Of a stretch of 64,000 nt of DNA, positions 55,864-64,000 are shown piece after piece. A program made the translations under genes and the position numbers. Numbering within the stretch: the first letter of the stretch is position 1; every line of letters starts with the position of its first letter. This stretch comes from Leptospira harrisiae (GTDB taxonomy: Bacteria; Spirochaetota; Leptospiria; Leptospirales; Leptospiraceae), in NCBI RefSeq assembly GCF_002811945.1, contig NZ_NPDX01000001.1, forward strand, positions 434,001 through 498,000, written 5' to 3'. The notes beneath the pieces were generated by a model, which saw only the letters and a program-made list of their open reading frames with translations, was not told the origin of the DNA and did no database searches.

Positions 55864-56790
55864 GTGGTTGTTTCGATTTTAGGCCATCCTCGGATTACTT
55901 CTTTTCTTCGCCGAACAAAAATTTGGCGAAACTTCAAATCTTTTTCTGAACTTTATCTTACCCTCCCACAGTATTTTGAAGAAGATTTTTGGAACCAATG
56001 TCTGTCGGAATGTATCCAATGGGAAAAATCAAAAGATATTCATTGGAAACTCGTTAGTTTTTATGACCCTGAATATCCAAAAAATTTAAAGGAAATCTAC
56101 GATCCTCCTTTTGTTTTTGTTTGTTTGGGAAATGTTCAATTATTGCAGTCTTCTCTTGTGGCCATTGTTGGAACAAGGAAGTCTTCGCCAGTTTCCCTTT
56201 CTGCCACAAGGAAACTCGTGGAATTACTTTCGATAAACAAAGATTTGGCGGTTGTTTCGGGTATGGCTCTTGGGATCGACCGGCAGGCTTTTTTTTCTGC
56301 TTTGGATTTAAATGTTCCTGTGATTGGAGTTCTCGGAACTACTTTGGGAATGGAATACCCACCGGGAAACCGGGATCTTTACAAACGTATCAAAGAAGAT
56401 CCAAACCAGCTTCTGATTACCGAATTTTTACTCAAAACAGAACCTGCGAAATGGACATTTCCCAAACGGAACCGTGTTATCTCTGGTCTTTCGGACAAAG
56501 TGTACATTATGGAATCAGGCAGAAAATCAGGAACCATTTCTACGGCCTATAGTGCGATGGAACAAAACCGTGAGATCTTTGTTTTTGATCATCCGAAACA
56601 ATTTGATAACGAAGGAGGAAAGTTACTCATAAGACAAGGTGCGCAAAGGTTATTTTCGGAAATGAAAATCCCAAAAGAAAAAATGATTTTGGAAAGTAAG
56701 GAGATGAGTTATGAAGAATGGAAAAACAAACGCACCATCCCTTCTGGAATTCGAAGAGATGGTGAATGGGATTTAGACCTTACCCTTTAA
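55864..56790 (+). CDS. dprA: DNA processing protein DprA
   Basis: A 308-residue Rossmann-fold protein that loads RecA on incoming single-stranded DNA in natural transformation. It has VAIVGTRKSS, VVSGMALGIDRQAF, VIGVLGTTLGMEYPPGNRDLY, LLITEFLLKTEPAKWTFPKRNRVISGLSD and VMESGRKSG-type IMESGRKSGTISTAYSAMEQ. The N-terminal ~80 residues and a C-terminal tail are short. Start GTG at 55864. It overlaps the convergent exchanger gene by 11 bases. Other competence genes are not in the window. Confidence 0.92.
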   Translation: MVVSILGHPRITSFLRRTKIWRNFKSFSELYLTLPQYFEEDFWNQCLSECIQWEKSKDIHWKLVSFYDPEYPKNLKEIYDPPFVFVCLGNVQLLQSSLVAIVGTRKSSPVSLSATRKLVELLSINKDLAVVSGMALGIDRQAFFSALDLNVPVIGVLGTTLGMEYPPGNRDLYKRIKEDPNQLLITEFLLKTEPAKWTFPKRNRVISGLSDKVYIMESGRKSGTISTAYSAMEQNREIFVFDHPKQFDNEGGKLLIRQGAQRLFSEMKIPKEKMILESKEMSYEEWKNKRTIPSGIRRDGEWDLDLTL

Positions 56791-57814
56791 ACACAAATCC
56801 TGCTACAGTGGCTAGGACATAAATAAAAAGTAAAAATACACCAAACGGTCGTTTGATTTTGTCTTTAGAGAAAACAATCCCTAAACGAAATAACACAAGA
56901 ACGATGAGCATAGAAGGAAAGTAGAAGGTAAAAAAACTTACGGGAGCTTCGAGTCCGTTTTTTGTCACAGCTGCAGCGGCCCCGGAAACAAAGAGAACAT
57001 TCAAAATATCCGCTCCAATGATATTACCCACCGCAAGTTCAGAATGCCCACGACGAGAGGCTTGGATGGCAGTCACTAGTTCTGGAAGGGAAGTTCCAAA
57101 TGCCACGAGTGTGGCTCCAATGATGGAGTCAGGAATGGACAGGCGAACGGCTGTTTCTTGGACAGACGGGATGAGAACCTTGGAAGATAAAATGACCAAG
57201 GTAATGGCAACTACTAGTTTTAATAAAACAATCCAAAAAGGAGATTCATCATACTCGGTTGTGGCATCAATTCCTGCTTCGACTTCCCCTGGTTTGGATC
57301 GAGACCAACGAATGCTTAAATAAATATAAACAGCAAGTAGGATTAAAAATACAAATCCGGTTCCTTGGTCAATTCGTCCACCAGTAGAAAAAACGGATGT
57401 TAGGTTTGTCCAAGGTAGGGCCGCAAACACAAGTAAAAATCCGGCGAGGACTTGGATCCAACCTTGGCGATTGACAAGTCGTTTGTCAATGTCAGGTGGG
57501 GAAATGAGGATGGCGATTCCTAAAATTAATCCTGTATCGCAAATGATGGAACCAACGGCATTCCCAAGTGCAATTCCTGGATTTCCTTCCAAAGCGGAAA
57601 GAACCGATACGGAAACTTCTGGAAGGGTGGTTCCCAAACTCACGATGGTGGCCCCAATGATCATTTTGGGAACTCCCCATCTTGTTGAGAGAGAAACTGC
57701 CTCATCGACAAGTACGTCAGCGGCTTTTCCTAAAACAAGGATGGAGCCAATGATGACGAGTAAAAGAACTGGCAAAGGAAGGGTTTGAAAAGTTGCAGTA
57801 AGAAATGCATCCAT
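56780..57814 (-). CDS. Calcium/sodium antiporter (CaCA family)
   Basis: A 344-residue exchanger with ten or eleven helices. The two alpha repeats are clear: GATIVSLGTTLPEVSVSVLSALEGNPGIALGNAVGS and GATLVAFGTSLPELVTAIQASRRGHSELAVGNIIGAD, with the Glu and Asn/Asp residues that bind Ca2+ and Na+. It is of the YrbG-like group. Divergent from the next gene. Confidence 0.93.
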   Translation of the reverse strand: MDAFLTATFQTLPLPVLLLVIIGSILVLGKAADVLVDEAVSLSTRWGVPKMIIGATIVSLGTTLPEVSVSVLSALEGNPGIALGNAVGSIICDTGLILGIAILISPPDIDKRLVNRQGWIQVLAGFLLVFAALPWTNLTSVFSTGGRIDQGTGFVFLILLAVYIYLSIRWSRSKPGEVEAGIDATTEYDESPFWIVLLKLVVAITLVILSSKVLIPSVQETAVRLSIPDSIIGATLVAFGTSLPELVTAIQASRRGHSELAVGNIIGADILNVLFVSGAAAAVTKNGLEAPVSFFTFYFPSMLIVLVLFRLGIVFSKDKIKRPFGVFLLFIYVLATVAGFVFKG

Positions 57815-57830
57815 GGATAAAGGTCAGAAT

Positions 57831-58454
57831 ATGGAAAACTTCATCCGACTGCGACTCTTTCTTTGGGTAGGGACCCTCGGATTTTTTTCTCCGGTACTCG
57901 GAGAACCACGATTGCCCAAGGAACCAAACCTTCCCTCCATCCCTTTGGAAGAATCCAAAGAACCAAGAAATGCTCGTGGAGACAAAGATTCTTCCGAATC
58001 AAAAGTTTTAAACCTGACTCTTTGTGATGGACGAACCGTTCGTGGCGAGTCGTCTAGCGGCAGTCAGTCGATGGCTTTTGAACATTCAAAAGATGGAATT
58101 CTTTATAAAAAGAAATTGAATGTAAACGAACTGGACTCGGTGCGGATTGACTCTTGGGAACTGAAACAAAAACGAGAAGAAAAAAAAGGGATCACCTTTG
58201 AAGTGGTTCCTAAAAAAATCCGAATCCGTACAAGGAATGGAGAAGTGTTTTATAAAGAAACTGGTGTTTCCGATTTAAAACTTCTAAACATTGAAATTAA
58301 AAATAACAATGGAGAAACCACTCTTTTTACCTTTTGGGTAGATTTGAAATACCCTGATGGCAAGTGGTATTCTGGATTGCCTACATTGAAACCAAACCAA
58401 GAATATAGGGAAGATTGTTTGAAAGATGTAGTGAAGATGATTGAATGGGAGTAA
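57831..58454 (+). CDS. Exported hypothetical protein
   Basis: A 207-residue protein with a signal peptide (MENFIRLRLFLWVGTLGFFSPVLG). The mature part starts Pro/Glu-rich and has beta strands (ITFEVVPKKIRIRTRNGEVFY; TLFTFWVDLKYPDGKWYSG), with two Cys. ATG 57831 with AAAGG ahead is preferred over ATG 57813. No family recognised. A strong terminator follows. Confidence 0.72.
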   Translation: MENFIRLRLFLWVGTLGFFSPVLGEPRLPKEPNLPSIPLEESKEPRNARGDKDSSESKVLNLTLCDGRTVRGESSSGSQSMAFEHSKDGILYKKKLNVNELDSVRIDSWELKQKREEKKGITFEVVPKKIRIRTRNGEVFYKETGVSDLKLLNIEIKNNNGETTLFTFWVDLKYPDGKWYSGLPTLKPNQEYREDCLKDVVKMIEWE

Positions 58455-58456
58455 AA

Positions 58457-58503
58457 CAACTTCAGGCTAATTTGTTTGGCCTGAAGTTGGGATTTGATTT
58501 TTT
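58457..58503. terminator. Strong bidirectional terminator
   Basis: CAACTTCAGGC-N11-GCCTGAAGTTG is a perfect 11-bp stem (58457-58489), followed on the plus strand by GGATTTGATTTTTTA. It lies between the ends of two convergent genes and should stop both; it is T-rich only on the plus side. Confidence 0.75.
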
Positions 58504-60775
58504 ATTCAGATACACAATCCACATAGTAAGTCACAATTCCGGATTCTGATTTTTCTTCCACAAGGCCGTGGATATCAGTTTCAAAACCTGGGAACTTAGA
58601 GTTAAACTCCCTTGCAAATTGTAAGTAACGGATAATTGTCATGTTGAACTTTTCTCCTGGAATCAGAAGTGGAATTCCTGGAGGATAAGGTGTTAGTAAC
58701 ACAGAAGTGATCCGTCCTTCCAATTCATCAATCGGAACTCTTTCAATGTCACGGTGTGCCATTTTGGAAAAAGCTTCCGAAGGTTTCATCGCAGGAATCA
58801 TGGGACTCAAATACATCTCCGTTGTTAGGTGAGAGATATTATTTGCCCGGTAAACTTCATGCATGGATTGGCAAAGGTCACGTAATCCAATCCGATCGTA
58901 TTTAGGATAAGTTGTCGTAAACTTTGGCATCACACGCCAGAGAGGTTGGTTGGAATCATAATCATCTTTGAACTGTTGTAATTCGGTAACCATGGTATTC
59001 CATCGGCCTTTGGTGATTCCAATGGTAAACATGATAAAGAAACTATAAAGACCAGTTTTTTCTACAATGATTCCATGTTCTGCTAAGTACTTGGTGAGAA
59101 TGAGAGCAGGGATTCCCCAATCAGCAAATTCTCCTTCCACACTCATCCCCGGAGTGATGACAGTTGCTTTGATGGGATCTAACATATTGAATCCTTCAGC
59201 AATATCACCAAACCCATGCCAACGATCATTGGCTTTCAGAATCCATTCGTCTCTTTCACCGGCACCTTCTTCAATGAGAGCCTCAGGGCCCCAAACGCTA
59301 AACCACCAGTCTTCTTCGAGTTCTAAACCTACTTTTCGCATAGCACGTCTGAAATCGAGTGCCTCTTCAATGGATTCTTCTACGAGTGCATTTCCACCGG
59401 GAGCTTCCATCATGGCTGCAGCAACGTCACAAGAAGCAATGATCGCGTATTGTGGACTTGTGCTTGTATGCATTAAAAATGCTTCGTTAAAAAGGTTTCT
59501 ATCTAAGGTTTCTTTTTCACTGTTTTGCACAAGGATCTGGCTTGCTTGGGAAAGACCTGCCAGAAGTTTGTGGGTGGACTGGGTGGCAAAGATCATACTT
59601 TCTTTTGGCCTTGGCCTATCCGATCCAATGGCATGCATTCCCGTATAAAATCTATGAAAGGATGCATGTGGAAGCCATGCTTCATCAAAATGAAGAGTTG
59701 AGATTTTTCCGTCTAACTCTGATTTGATGTCTTCTACATTGTAAAGAATTCCATCATAAGTACTTTGAGTGATAGTAAGAATTCTTGGATTTCCTTTTAC
59801 TTCTTTGGCAAAAGGGTGTTCTGCAATTTTTTTCTGGATGTTCTCCCATTTGAATTCGGATTTAGGAATGGGTCCAATGATTCCAAAATGATTTCTTGTG
59901 GGCATTAAAAAAACAGGGATGGCTCCCGTCATGGTAATGGCATGAAGGATACTTTTATGACAGTTGCGGTCAACAATCACAACGTCGCCAGGGGCAACCG
60001 TACTATGCCAAACAATTTTATTGGATGTAGAAGTTCCGTTCGTAACAAAATACAAACTATCACATTGAAAAATCCGTGCGGCATTTCTTTCACTGGCAGA
60101 AATAGGGCCTGTATGATCCAGAAGTTGTCCTAGTTCATCCACCGCATTACAAACGTCAGCACGTAACATGTTCTCCCCAAAAAATTGGTGGAACATTTGG
60201 CCGACGGGGCTTTTTAAAAAAGCAACTCCACCCGAGTGACCTGGGCAATGCCAACTATAACTTCCATCATGTGCATATTGGGTGAGGGCACGAAAAAAAG
60301 GAGGAGGTAAACTATCTAAGTAAGATTTGACTTCTCTATGAATGGCACGGGCCATAAACTCTGGTGTGTCTTCAAACATATGAATGAAACCATGGAGTTC
60401 TTTTAAAATACTATTAGGAATATGACGACTGGTTCTTGTTTCCCCATAAAGAAACAGCGGTATGTCGGCGTTTCTATGACGTACTTGAGTCACAAAGTCT
60501 TTGAGTTGGCGGAGTGCATCAGGAACTTCACCTTCTGTTTCTGGAGTGAACTCTTCATCATCAATCGAAAGAATGAATCCACAAGCCCGACTCTGTTGTT
60601 GCACAAAACTCGTCAAGTCTCCGTAACTGGTCACACCCAGAACTTCAATCCCTTCGCCTTCTAAGGCCTTTGCAATAGCTCGAATGCCAAGACCACTGGC
60701 ATTTTCGGAACGAAAATCTTCATCGATGATGATGATAGGAAATTGTACGATACCGTTTTGATACATCAACTCCAT
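58502..60775 (-). CDS. Orn/Lys/Arg decarboxylase (fold I, PLP)
   Basis: A 757-residue basic amino acid decarboxylase with the N-terminal wing (about 1-140), a large PLP domain and a C-terminal domain. PLP-binding Lys403 lies in TQSTHKLLAGLSQAS. HFDEAWLPH (about 362-370) matches the family's cofactor Asp-Ala-Trp strand, and YVDCVSE is the C-terminus. It resembles CadA/AdiA-type inducible enzymes and Pseudomonas-type lysine decarboxylases; the substrate (Arg, Lys or Orn) cannot be fixed from motifs. It is 39 bases downstream of the next gene and probably cotranscribed with it. Confidence 0.9.
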   Translation of the reverse strand: MELMYQNGIVQFPIIIIDEDFRSENASGLGIRAIAKALEGEGIEVLGVTSYGDLTSFVQQQSRACGFILSIDDEEFTPETEGEVPDALRQLKDFVTQVRHRNADIPLFLYGETRTSRHIPNSILKELHGFIHMFEDTPEFMARAIHREVKSYLDSLPPPFFRALTQYAHDGSYSWHCPGHSGGVAFLKSPVGQMFHQFFGENMLRADVCNAVDELGQLLDHTGPISASERNAARIFQCDSLYFVTNGTSTSNKIVWHSTVAPGDVVIVDRNCHKSILHAITMTGAIPVFLMPTRNHFGIIGPIPKSEFKWENIQKKIAEHPFAKEVKGNPRILTITQSTYDGILYNVEDIKSELDGKISTLHFDEAWLPHASFHRFYTGMHAIGSDRPRPKESMIFATQSTHKLLAGLSQASQILVQNSEKETLDRNLFNEAFLMHTSTSPQYAIIASCDVAAAMMEAPGGNALVEESIEEALDFRRAMRKVGLELEEDWWFSVWGPEALIEEGAGERDEWILKANDRWHGFGDIAEGFNMLDPIKATVITPGMSVEGEFADWGIPALILTKYLAEHGIIVEKTGLYSFFIMFTIGITKGRWNTMVTELQQFKDDYDSNQPLWRVMPKFTTTYPKYDRIGLRDLCQSMHEVYRANNISHLTTEMYLSPMIPAMKPSEAFSKMAHRDIERVPIDELEGRITSVLLTPYPPGIPLLIPGEKFNMTIIRYLQFAREFNSKFPGFETDIHGLVEEKSESGIVTYYVDCVSE

Positions 60776-60814
60776 AGGAAGAGCGACCCCTAGGGAATCA
60801 AATGATTTTAGTTT

Positions 60815-63133
60815 TTAGACCCGTTTTTTCGGAAGGTATTTATAATACTCCATCTCAACTGTGTTGATGAGGTAGGTGTAGTACTTAACTAGTTTTTTAT
60901 CAAATTTCTTTTTGTTCATCTCTTCTCTGTAGTGGTCGGCAAGTTGGCCACGAAAGAGCGCAGACTTCATGTCGTTACGATTGATGAGAATGGTGTTTGG
61001 AAGATCCCGAATGGCTACATCGTCAGGAATCACAATGGTAGAAACAGATTGTAGAACTGCATATTCCACAGTAGAAGCCACTTTGTCGTCATCCTTTTCT
61101 TTACCGAGAGTCATATTGTTACGTTTGATATTGTCCAAGTTTTCGTAGATCCGAGAACGTAAGGATTTTGGGTCCAACACTTTGTCGGTGATTTTGTTAA
61201 ATCGTTTAGGAAATACGAAGTTATCTGCGGCTTTGTAGATATGAGAGAGTTTTTCTTCTTTTTTTGAAGTTTCTACTTCGTCTTCATAAGAAGAGGAGGA
61301 ACTGGAATTGTAAGTTGGTTTTCCCCAATCACCAATTCCCGAAAACTTTCCGGAATTTTTGATGTCTTCTCGGATCTCTTCTGTGGATTTTTCACGGAAG
61401 TAGATGGCTGCCATAAACCCAAGCACAACAGAAAAGGGCACACCAAAAAAGATTGGCATCGCCGAACGAAGGTAATATGCTCCGGTGATAAAAATGAGTG
61501 TGCTGACTACAAATGTTAAAATGCCTGGAACCGCATTGAATCTTGAACGAATTTCATTGGAACGTTCTTTTTCCAATTCTTCCACTTCCATGTTTTTGAC
61601 ATCGGCGTTGAGTTTTGCTATGATTTCAGGTTTTAGTTTGTTATTGAGTTCTGGGTGTTTGGGATTGGAAAGTTTGTGGTTGATGATTTTCGCATAACCC
61701 AATTGTTTTTTGTATTCAGGATTGGTTCTGCCTTCAAACGCTAGTTTGTGGATGACTGCAGCCATATAACCATGATCCACTACATAATAAACCGACCTTC
61801 CATCAGGTAGTTTTTCTTCATAATAAGAATGATCAGAAAATACATCGTCTTTCAAACGTTTGATGTATTCGTTTACTTTTTCTTCAGAAGTGATTCCTGC
61901 CTTTGCAACTTCTTCTTCAAAATCAATTCGTAAGAGGGTGTTGTGATTTTTTGTATGTTCTGGTATACGAGAGATGACAGCATTTTTTACAGTACCATAA
62001 ATGTTATCATCTTTACGCGTGAGAACGGATCCCTTTTCTTCAGAAAGTCTTTTTAAAATTTTCACACTTAGTTCAATAGTTTCTTTGATTGAAAGAGATT
62101 TGTTAGCTTTTTCTGTTGGGTAAGGAAAGTTTTCAATGATTGATATAAACTTTTTCACTTCTTCTTCTGGATTCATTTTGGATTCTGAAGAAGAAAATTT
62201 AGGTTTGGAAATGTAATCACTAAAGGTGGCAAGAAAAGATTCATACTTGGCGTCCTTTGCCAGTTTGGTGAGTTGATCTTTAGTGAAATGTTCCAATCCA
62301 TTCATTTGGGCGAGGATTTGGTTCACAACTTCAGGTAATCGTTTGAAACTTCCATCGGGTAAAATATTTAATTCATCAATGACAATATGATAGTCCGCAA
62401 GAATGGAGAGTGCTAAATTTTGTTCTCTTGCAAAAGCAGTAAAGTCTTGGAGAAAGTCTGGCATCGGTATATATGGTAAATTTCCAAACCCCTTTCGCAC
62501 AAGTGAGGAAACTTCTGCTTCGAGAGATCCAAGTTTAGGATAGAGCCAAGTGTTTCCTTCTTTGTTTTTTTGTAAGAGAAGGGCTCCAGGATTTTCTTCA
62601 TCCCAGTTCCTTCCTTTTTTTGCGCGGTTCTCAAGTAACACTTTGATGAGTTCTTGTGAAAAACGAAAACAAGCTTGCCTATAAGGTTGAGTGTCCGTTT
62701 TATTTTCGTTTTGCGGTGCAATGAGTGCAATTTTAGAAGAGATTTTACTGCCCGTACGAATGAGATATGGATAAGCGTAAGCCGCTCTATTTTGTCCCCG
62801 ATGGTCAATGTCTAAAATTTGCCTTAGTGCATGATGGATCGAACTTTCGGACCGGCCTTGGGATCCGAGGTTAGTGTATTTTCCTAAGGCTTCGGGAAGT
62901 TTATCCACCGTCAATAGATACGATGCGTGTTTTTCTCTACTTCCATGTTTTTCGACACGTTTGTGCCAGTCTTTCAGTTCATCTAAGATACAACGCGCTG
63001 TAGGTGTGAGGCTTCCGACCGAATCGGACAAAAAAATGTAAGACTGTGCAGAGGGTCTATCATTGGAACCTTCGTCTTTAGACGAGGGGTTCTCTAAGAC
63101 TGTGTCTGATAGATCAATGCTGTCTTCACTCAT
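60815..63133 (-). CDS. Large hypothetical membrane protein, orphan
   Basis: A 772-residue protein with no recognised domain. It has an acidic, Ser-rich N-terminus, a mostly helical cytoplasmic part (about 65-530), two membrane helices (about 545-595: GILTFVVSTLIFITGAYYL and FFGVPFSVVLGFMAAIYF) and a charged C-terminal part with an SSSSSS linker (about 625). It lies between avtA (four-base overlap) and the decarboxylase. Probably Leptospira-specific. Function unknown. Confidence 0.8.
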   Translation of the reverse strand: MSEDSIDLSDTVLENPSSKDEGSNDRPSAQSYIFLSDSVGSLTPTARCILDELKDWHKRVEKHGSREKHASYLLTVDKLPEALGKYTNLGSQGRSESSIHHALRQILDIDHRGQNRAAYAYPYLIRTGSKISSKIALIAPQNENKTDTQPYRQACFRFSQELIKVLLENRAKKGRNWDEENPGALLLQKNKEGNTWLYPKLGSLEAEVSSLVRKGFGNLPYIPMPDFLQDFTAFAREQNLALSILADYHIVIDELNILPDGSFKRLPEVVNQILAQMNGLEHFTKDQLTKLAKDAKYESFLATFSDYISKPKFSSSESKMNPEEEVKKFISIIENFPYPTEKANKSLSIKETIELSVKILKRLSEEKGSVLTRKDDNIYGTVKNAVISRIPEHTKNHNTLLRIDFEEEVAKAGITSEEKVNEYIKRLKDDVFSDHSYYEEKLPDGRSVYYVVDHGYMAAVIHKLAFEGRTNPEYKKQLGYAKIINHKLSNPKHPELNNKLKPEIIAKLNADVKNMEVEELEKERSNEIRSRFNAVPGILTFVVSTLIFITGAYYLRSAMPIFFGVPFSVVLGFMAAIYFREKSTEEIREDIKNSGKFSGIGDWGKPTYNSSSSSSYEDEVETSKKEEKLSHIYKAADNFVFPKRFNKITDKVLDPKSLRSRIYENLDNIKRNNMTLGKEKDDDKVASTVEYAVLQSVSTIVIPDDVAIRDLPNTILINRNDMKSALFRGQLADHYREEMNKKKFDKKLVKYYTYLINTVEMEYYKYLPKKRV

Positions 63134-64000
63134 TTGGATTTCGTTTGCTTAGAGGCCACAATCTCCGCAAGGATATGGGCTCCCCTGGCTAATTCTTCTT
63201 CAGGACGACAATATGTCAAACGTATGCAATCTTGGGTATGCGAAAAATCTGAGTTTAACCCTGGAAAGAAATAATGTCCTGAGACAATGAAGAGGCGTTT
63301 ATCTTTACAAAGGTGGTAAAGTTTGTGATTGTTTACTGTTAACTTGGGGAAACGTATCCAAAGGAAAAAGCCACCCATTGGTTCATGGATTTCATATTCG
63401 ACTCCCTGTTTCTGAAATTCTGATTCAAAAATAGAAACAGCCAGCTCTCTTTTTTTGTCATAAAACGGACGTAAGACGTTTTTTGAGAGGTCTTTGAGGA
63501 TGTCCTTACGAAAGAGAATGTCCATCATATAAACACCTAAATTTCCCACAGCGAGATTCCCTACAGCAGCATACGATGATAGGGTTTCTATTGTATCGGG
63601 ATTCGAAACAATGATTCCTAATCGAACCCCAGGGAGTCCTATTTTGGAAAAACTAAGGGAGAGAGTCCTTCCTTCTTGGTAATGGACTGGTTCTTCCGAT
63701 CCAATCAAATTGGGAAATGGATTTCCATAGGCTAAATCAATGAGAAGGGGAAGATTTTGTTTTTTGGTTTTTTCTTCCATCCATTCAATGTCGTTGTTCG
63801 ATAAAATATTTCCTGTGGGATTTGTGGGACGAGACAGGGCCACACAACCAATTTCAGAAAGATCAAATTTTGTTTTGTTTAACCCATACCGAAATCTATG
63901 TTTTCCTGTTGATATGACTTCTGGTTCGGTTGCATAAAATGCATCAGCCTCAATGGACTGATCCGCATAACCGATGTATTCTGGAACAATTGGCAAAAGA
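63130..64000 (-). CDS. avtA: Valine-pyruvate aminotransferase, partial
   Basis: The frame is open to the right edge, so the N-terminal part (about 130 residues by family length) is outside the window; TTG at 63996 is not a real start. The visible 288 residues match AvtA: PEYIGYADQSIEADAF, SRPTNPTGNILS, the PLP Lys in LSFSKIGLPGVRLG, and the C-terminal SGHYFFPGLN...HTQDCIRLTY. It makes alanine and 2-oxoisovalerate from valine and pyruvate or the reverse. It overlaps the orphan gene by four bases. Confidence 0.9.
   Translation of the reverse strand, partial: LLPIVPEYIGYADQSIEADAFYATEPEVISTGKHRFRYGLNKTKFDLSEIGCVALSRPTNPTGNILSNNDIEWMEEKTKKQNLPLLIDLAYGNPFPNLIGSEEPVHYQEGRTLSLSFSKIGLPGVRLGIIVSNPDTIETLSSYAAVGNLAVGNLGVYMMDILFRKDILKDLSKNVLRPFYDKKRELAVSIFESEFQKQGVEYEIHEPMGGFFLWIRFPKLTVNNHKLYHLCKDKRLFIVSGHYFFPGLNSDFSHTQDCIRLTYCRPEEELARGAHILAEIVASKQTKSK

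Noticed and set aside
59067..59648. 193-residue frame opposite the decarboxylase
   Set aside because: It mirrors a strongly conserved decarboxylase region, including the PLP lysine segment; it is an antisense shadow.

Overview
The window looks like chromosomal DNA of a spirochaete of the genus Leptospira. The basis is the gene families together: LpxD, a biliverdin-type heme oxygenase, many small lipoproteins with a spirochaete-style lipobox, TRL-family proteins, DUF3015/DUF4105 proteins, and a moderate-to-low GC content. Assignment to a free-living (saprophytic) clade is only a guess. Almost all of it is dense, ordinary-looking chromosome. No prophage, insertion sequence or CRISPR array is visible.

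Layout. 0-2 kb: end of a TPR-like gene, a secreted protein, a DUF4345 membrane protein, then tRNA-Tyr and tRNA-Thr beside a duplicated tRNA 3' end that encloses a GC-rich element. 2-5.2 kb: small membrane protein, N-terminal half of a split transketolase, SirB1-type protein, polyprenyl diphosphate synthase. 5.2-8.1 kb: 7TM-DISM histidine kinase and a lipoprotein on the minus strand. 8.2-13.1 kb: a tightly packed operon of ClC exchanger, retropepsin-like protease, inactive transglutaminase/7TM protein and RimK-like ATP-grasp ligase. 13.1-20.1 kb: MazG, LpxD, DoxX, a RibD_C reductase with a BFD-type [2Fe-2S] protein, and an MFS permease. 20.2-23.7 kb: a WYL regulator - DUF2779 nuclease-like - esterase operon. 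23.8-28.9 kb: lipoproteins, an apparently iron-regulated heme oxygenase/MFS operon, and a PiT-like permease overlapping an OlsB-like acyltransferase. 29-37.6 kb: surface-glycan genes (acyltransferase 3, two polytopic GT-C-like proteins, GT4), with DNA polymerase I embedded in the operon. 38-44.3 kb: anti-sigma-type ATPase, GltX, a lipoprotein, and a two-gene divergent type IIA topoisomerase. 44.5-51.8 kb: serine hydrolase, three tandem TRL lipoproteins, two tandem DUF3015 proteins, a DUF4105 outer-membrane protein and a lipoprotein hydrolase. 51.8-58.5 kb: DUF445, SDR, GNAT, TPR lipoprotein, DprA and Na+/Ca2+ exchanger. 58.5-64 kb: Orn/Lys/Arg decarboxylase, an orphan 772-residue membrane protein and AvtA, which is cut by the window edge.

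The parts most worth following up are: the ClC/retropepsin/transglutaminase/ATP-grasp operon (a peptide-modification system of unknown substrate); the WYL-DUF2779-esterase operon, whose nuclease motif looks degenerate; the topoisomerase pair with eukaryote-like motifs; and the TRL array, in which the last codons of each gene supply the ribosome binding site of the next.
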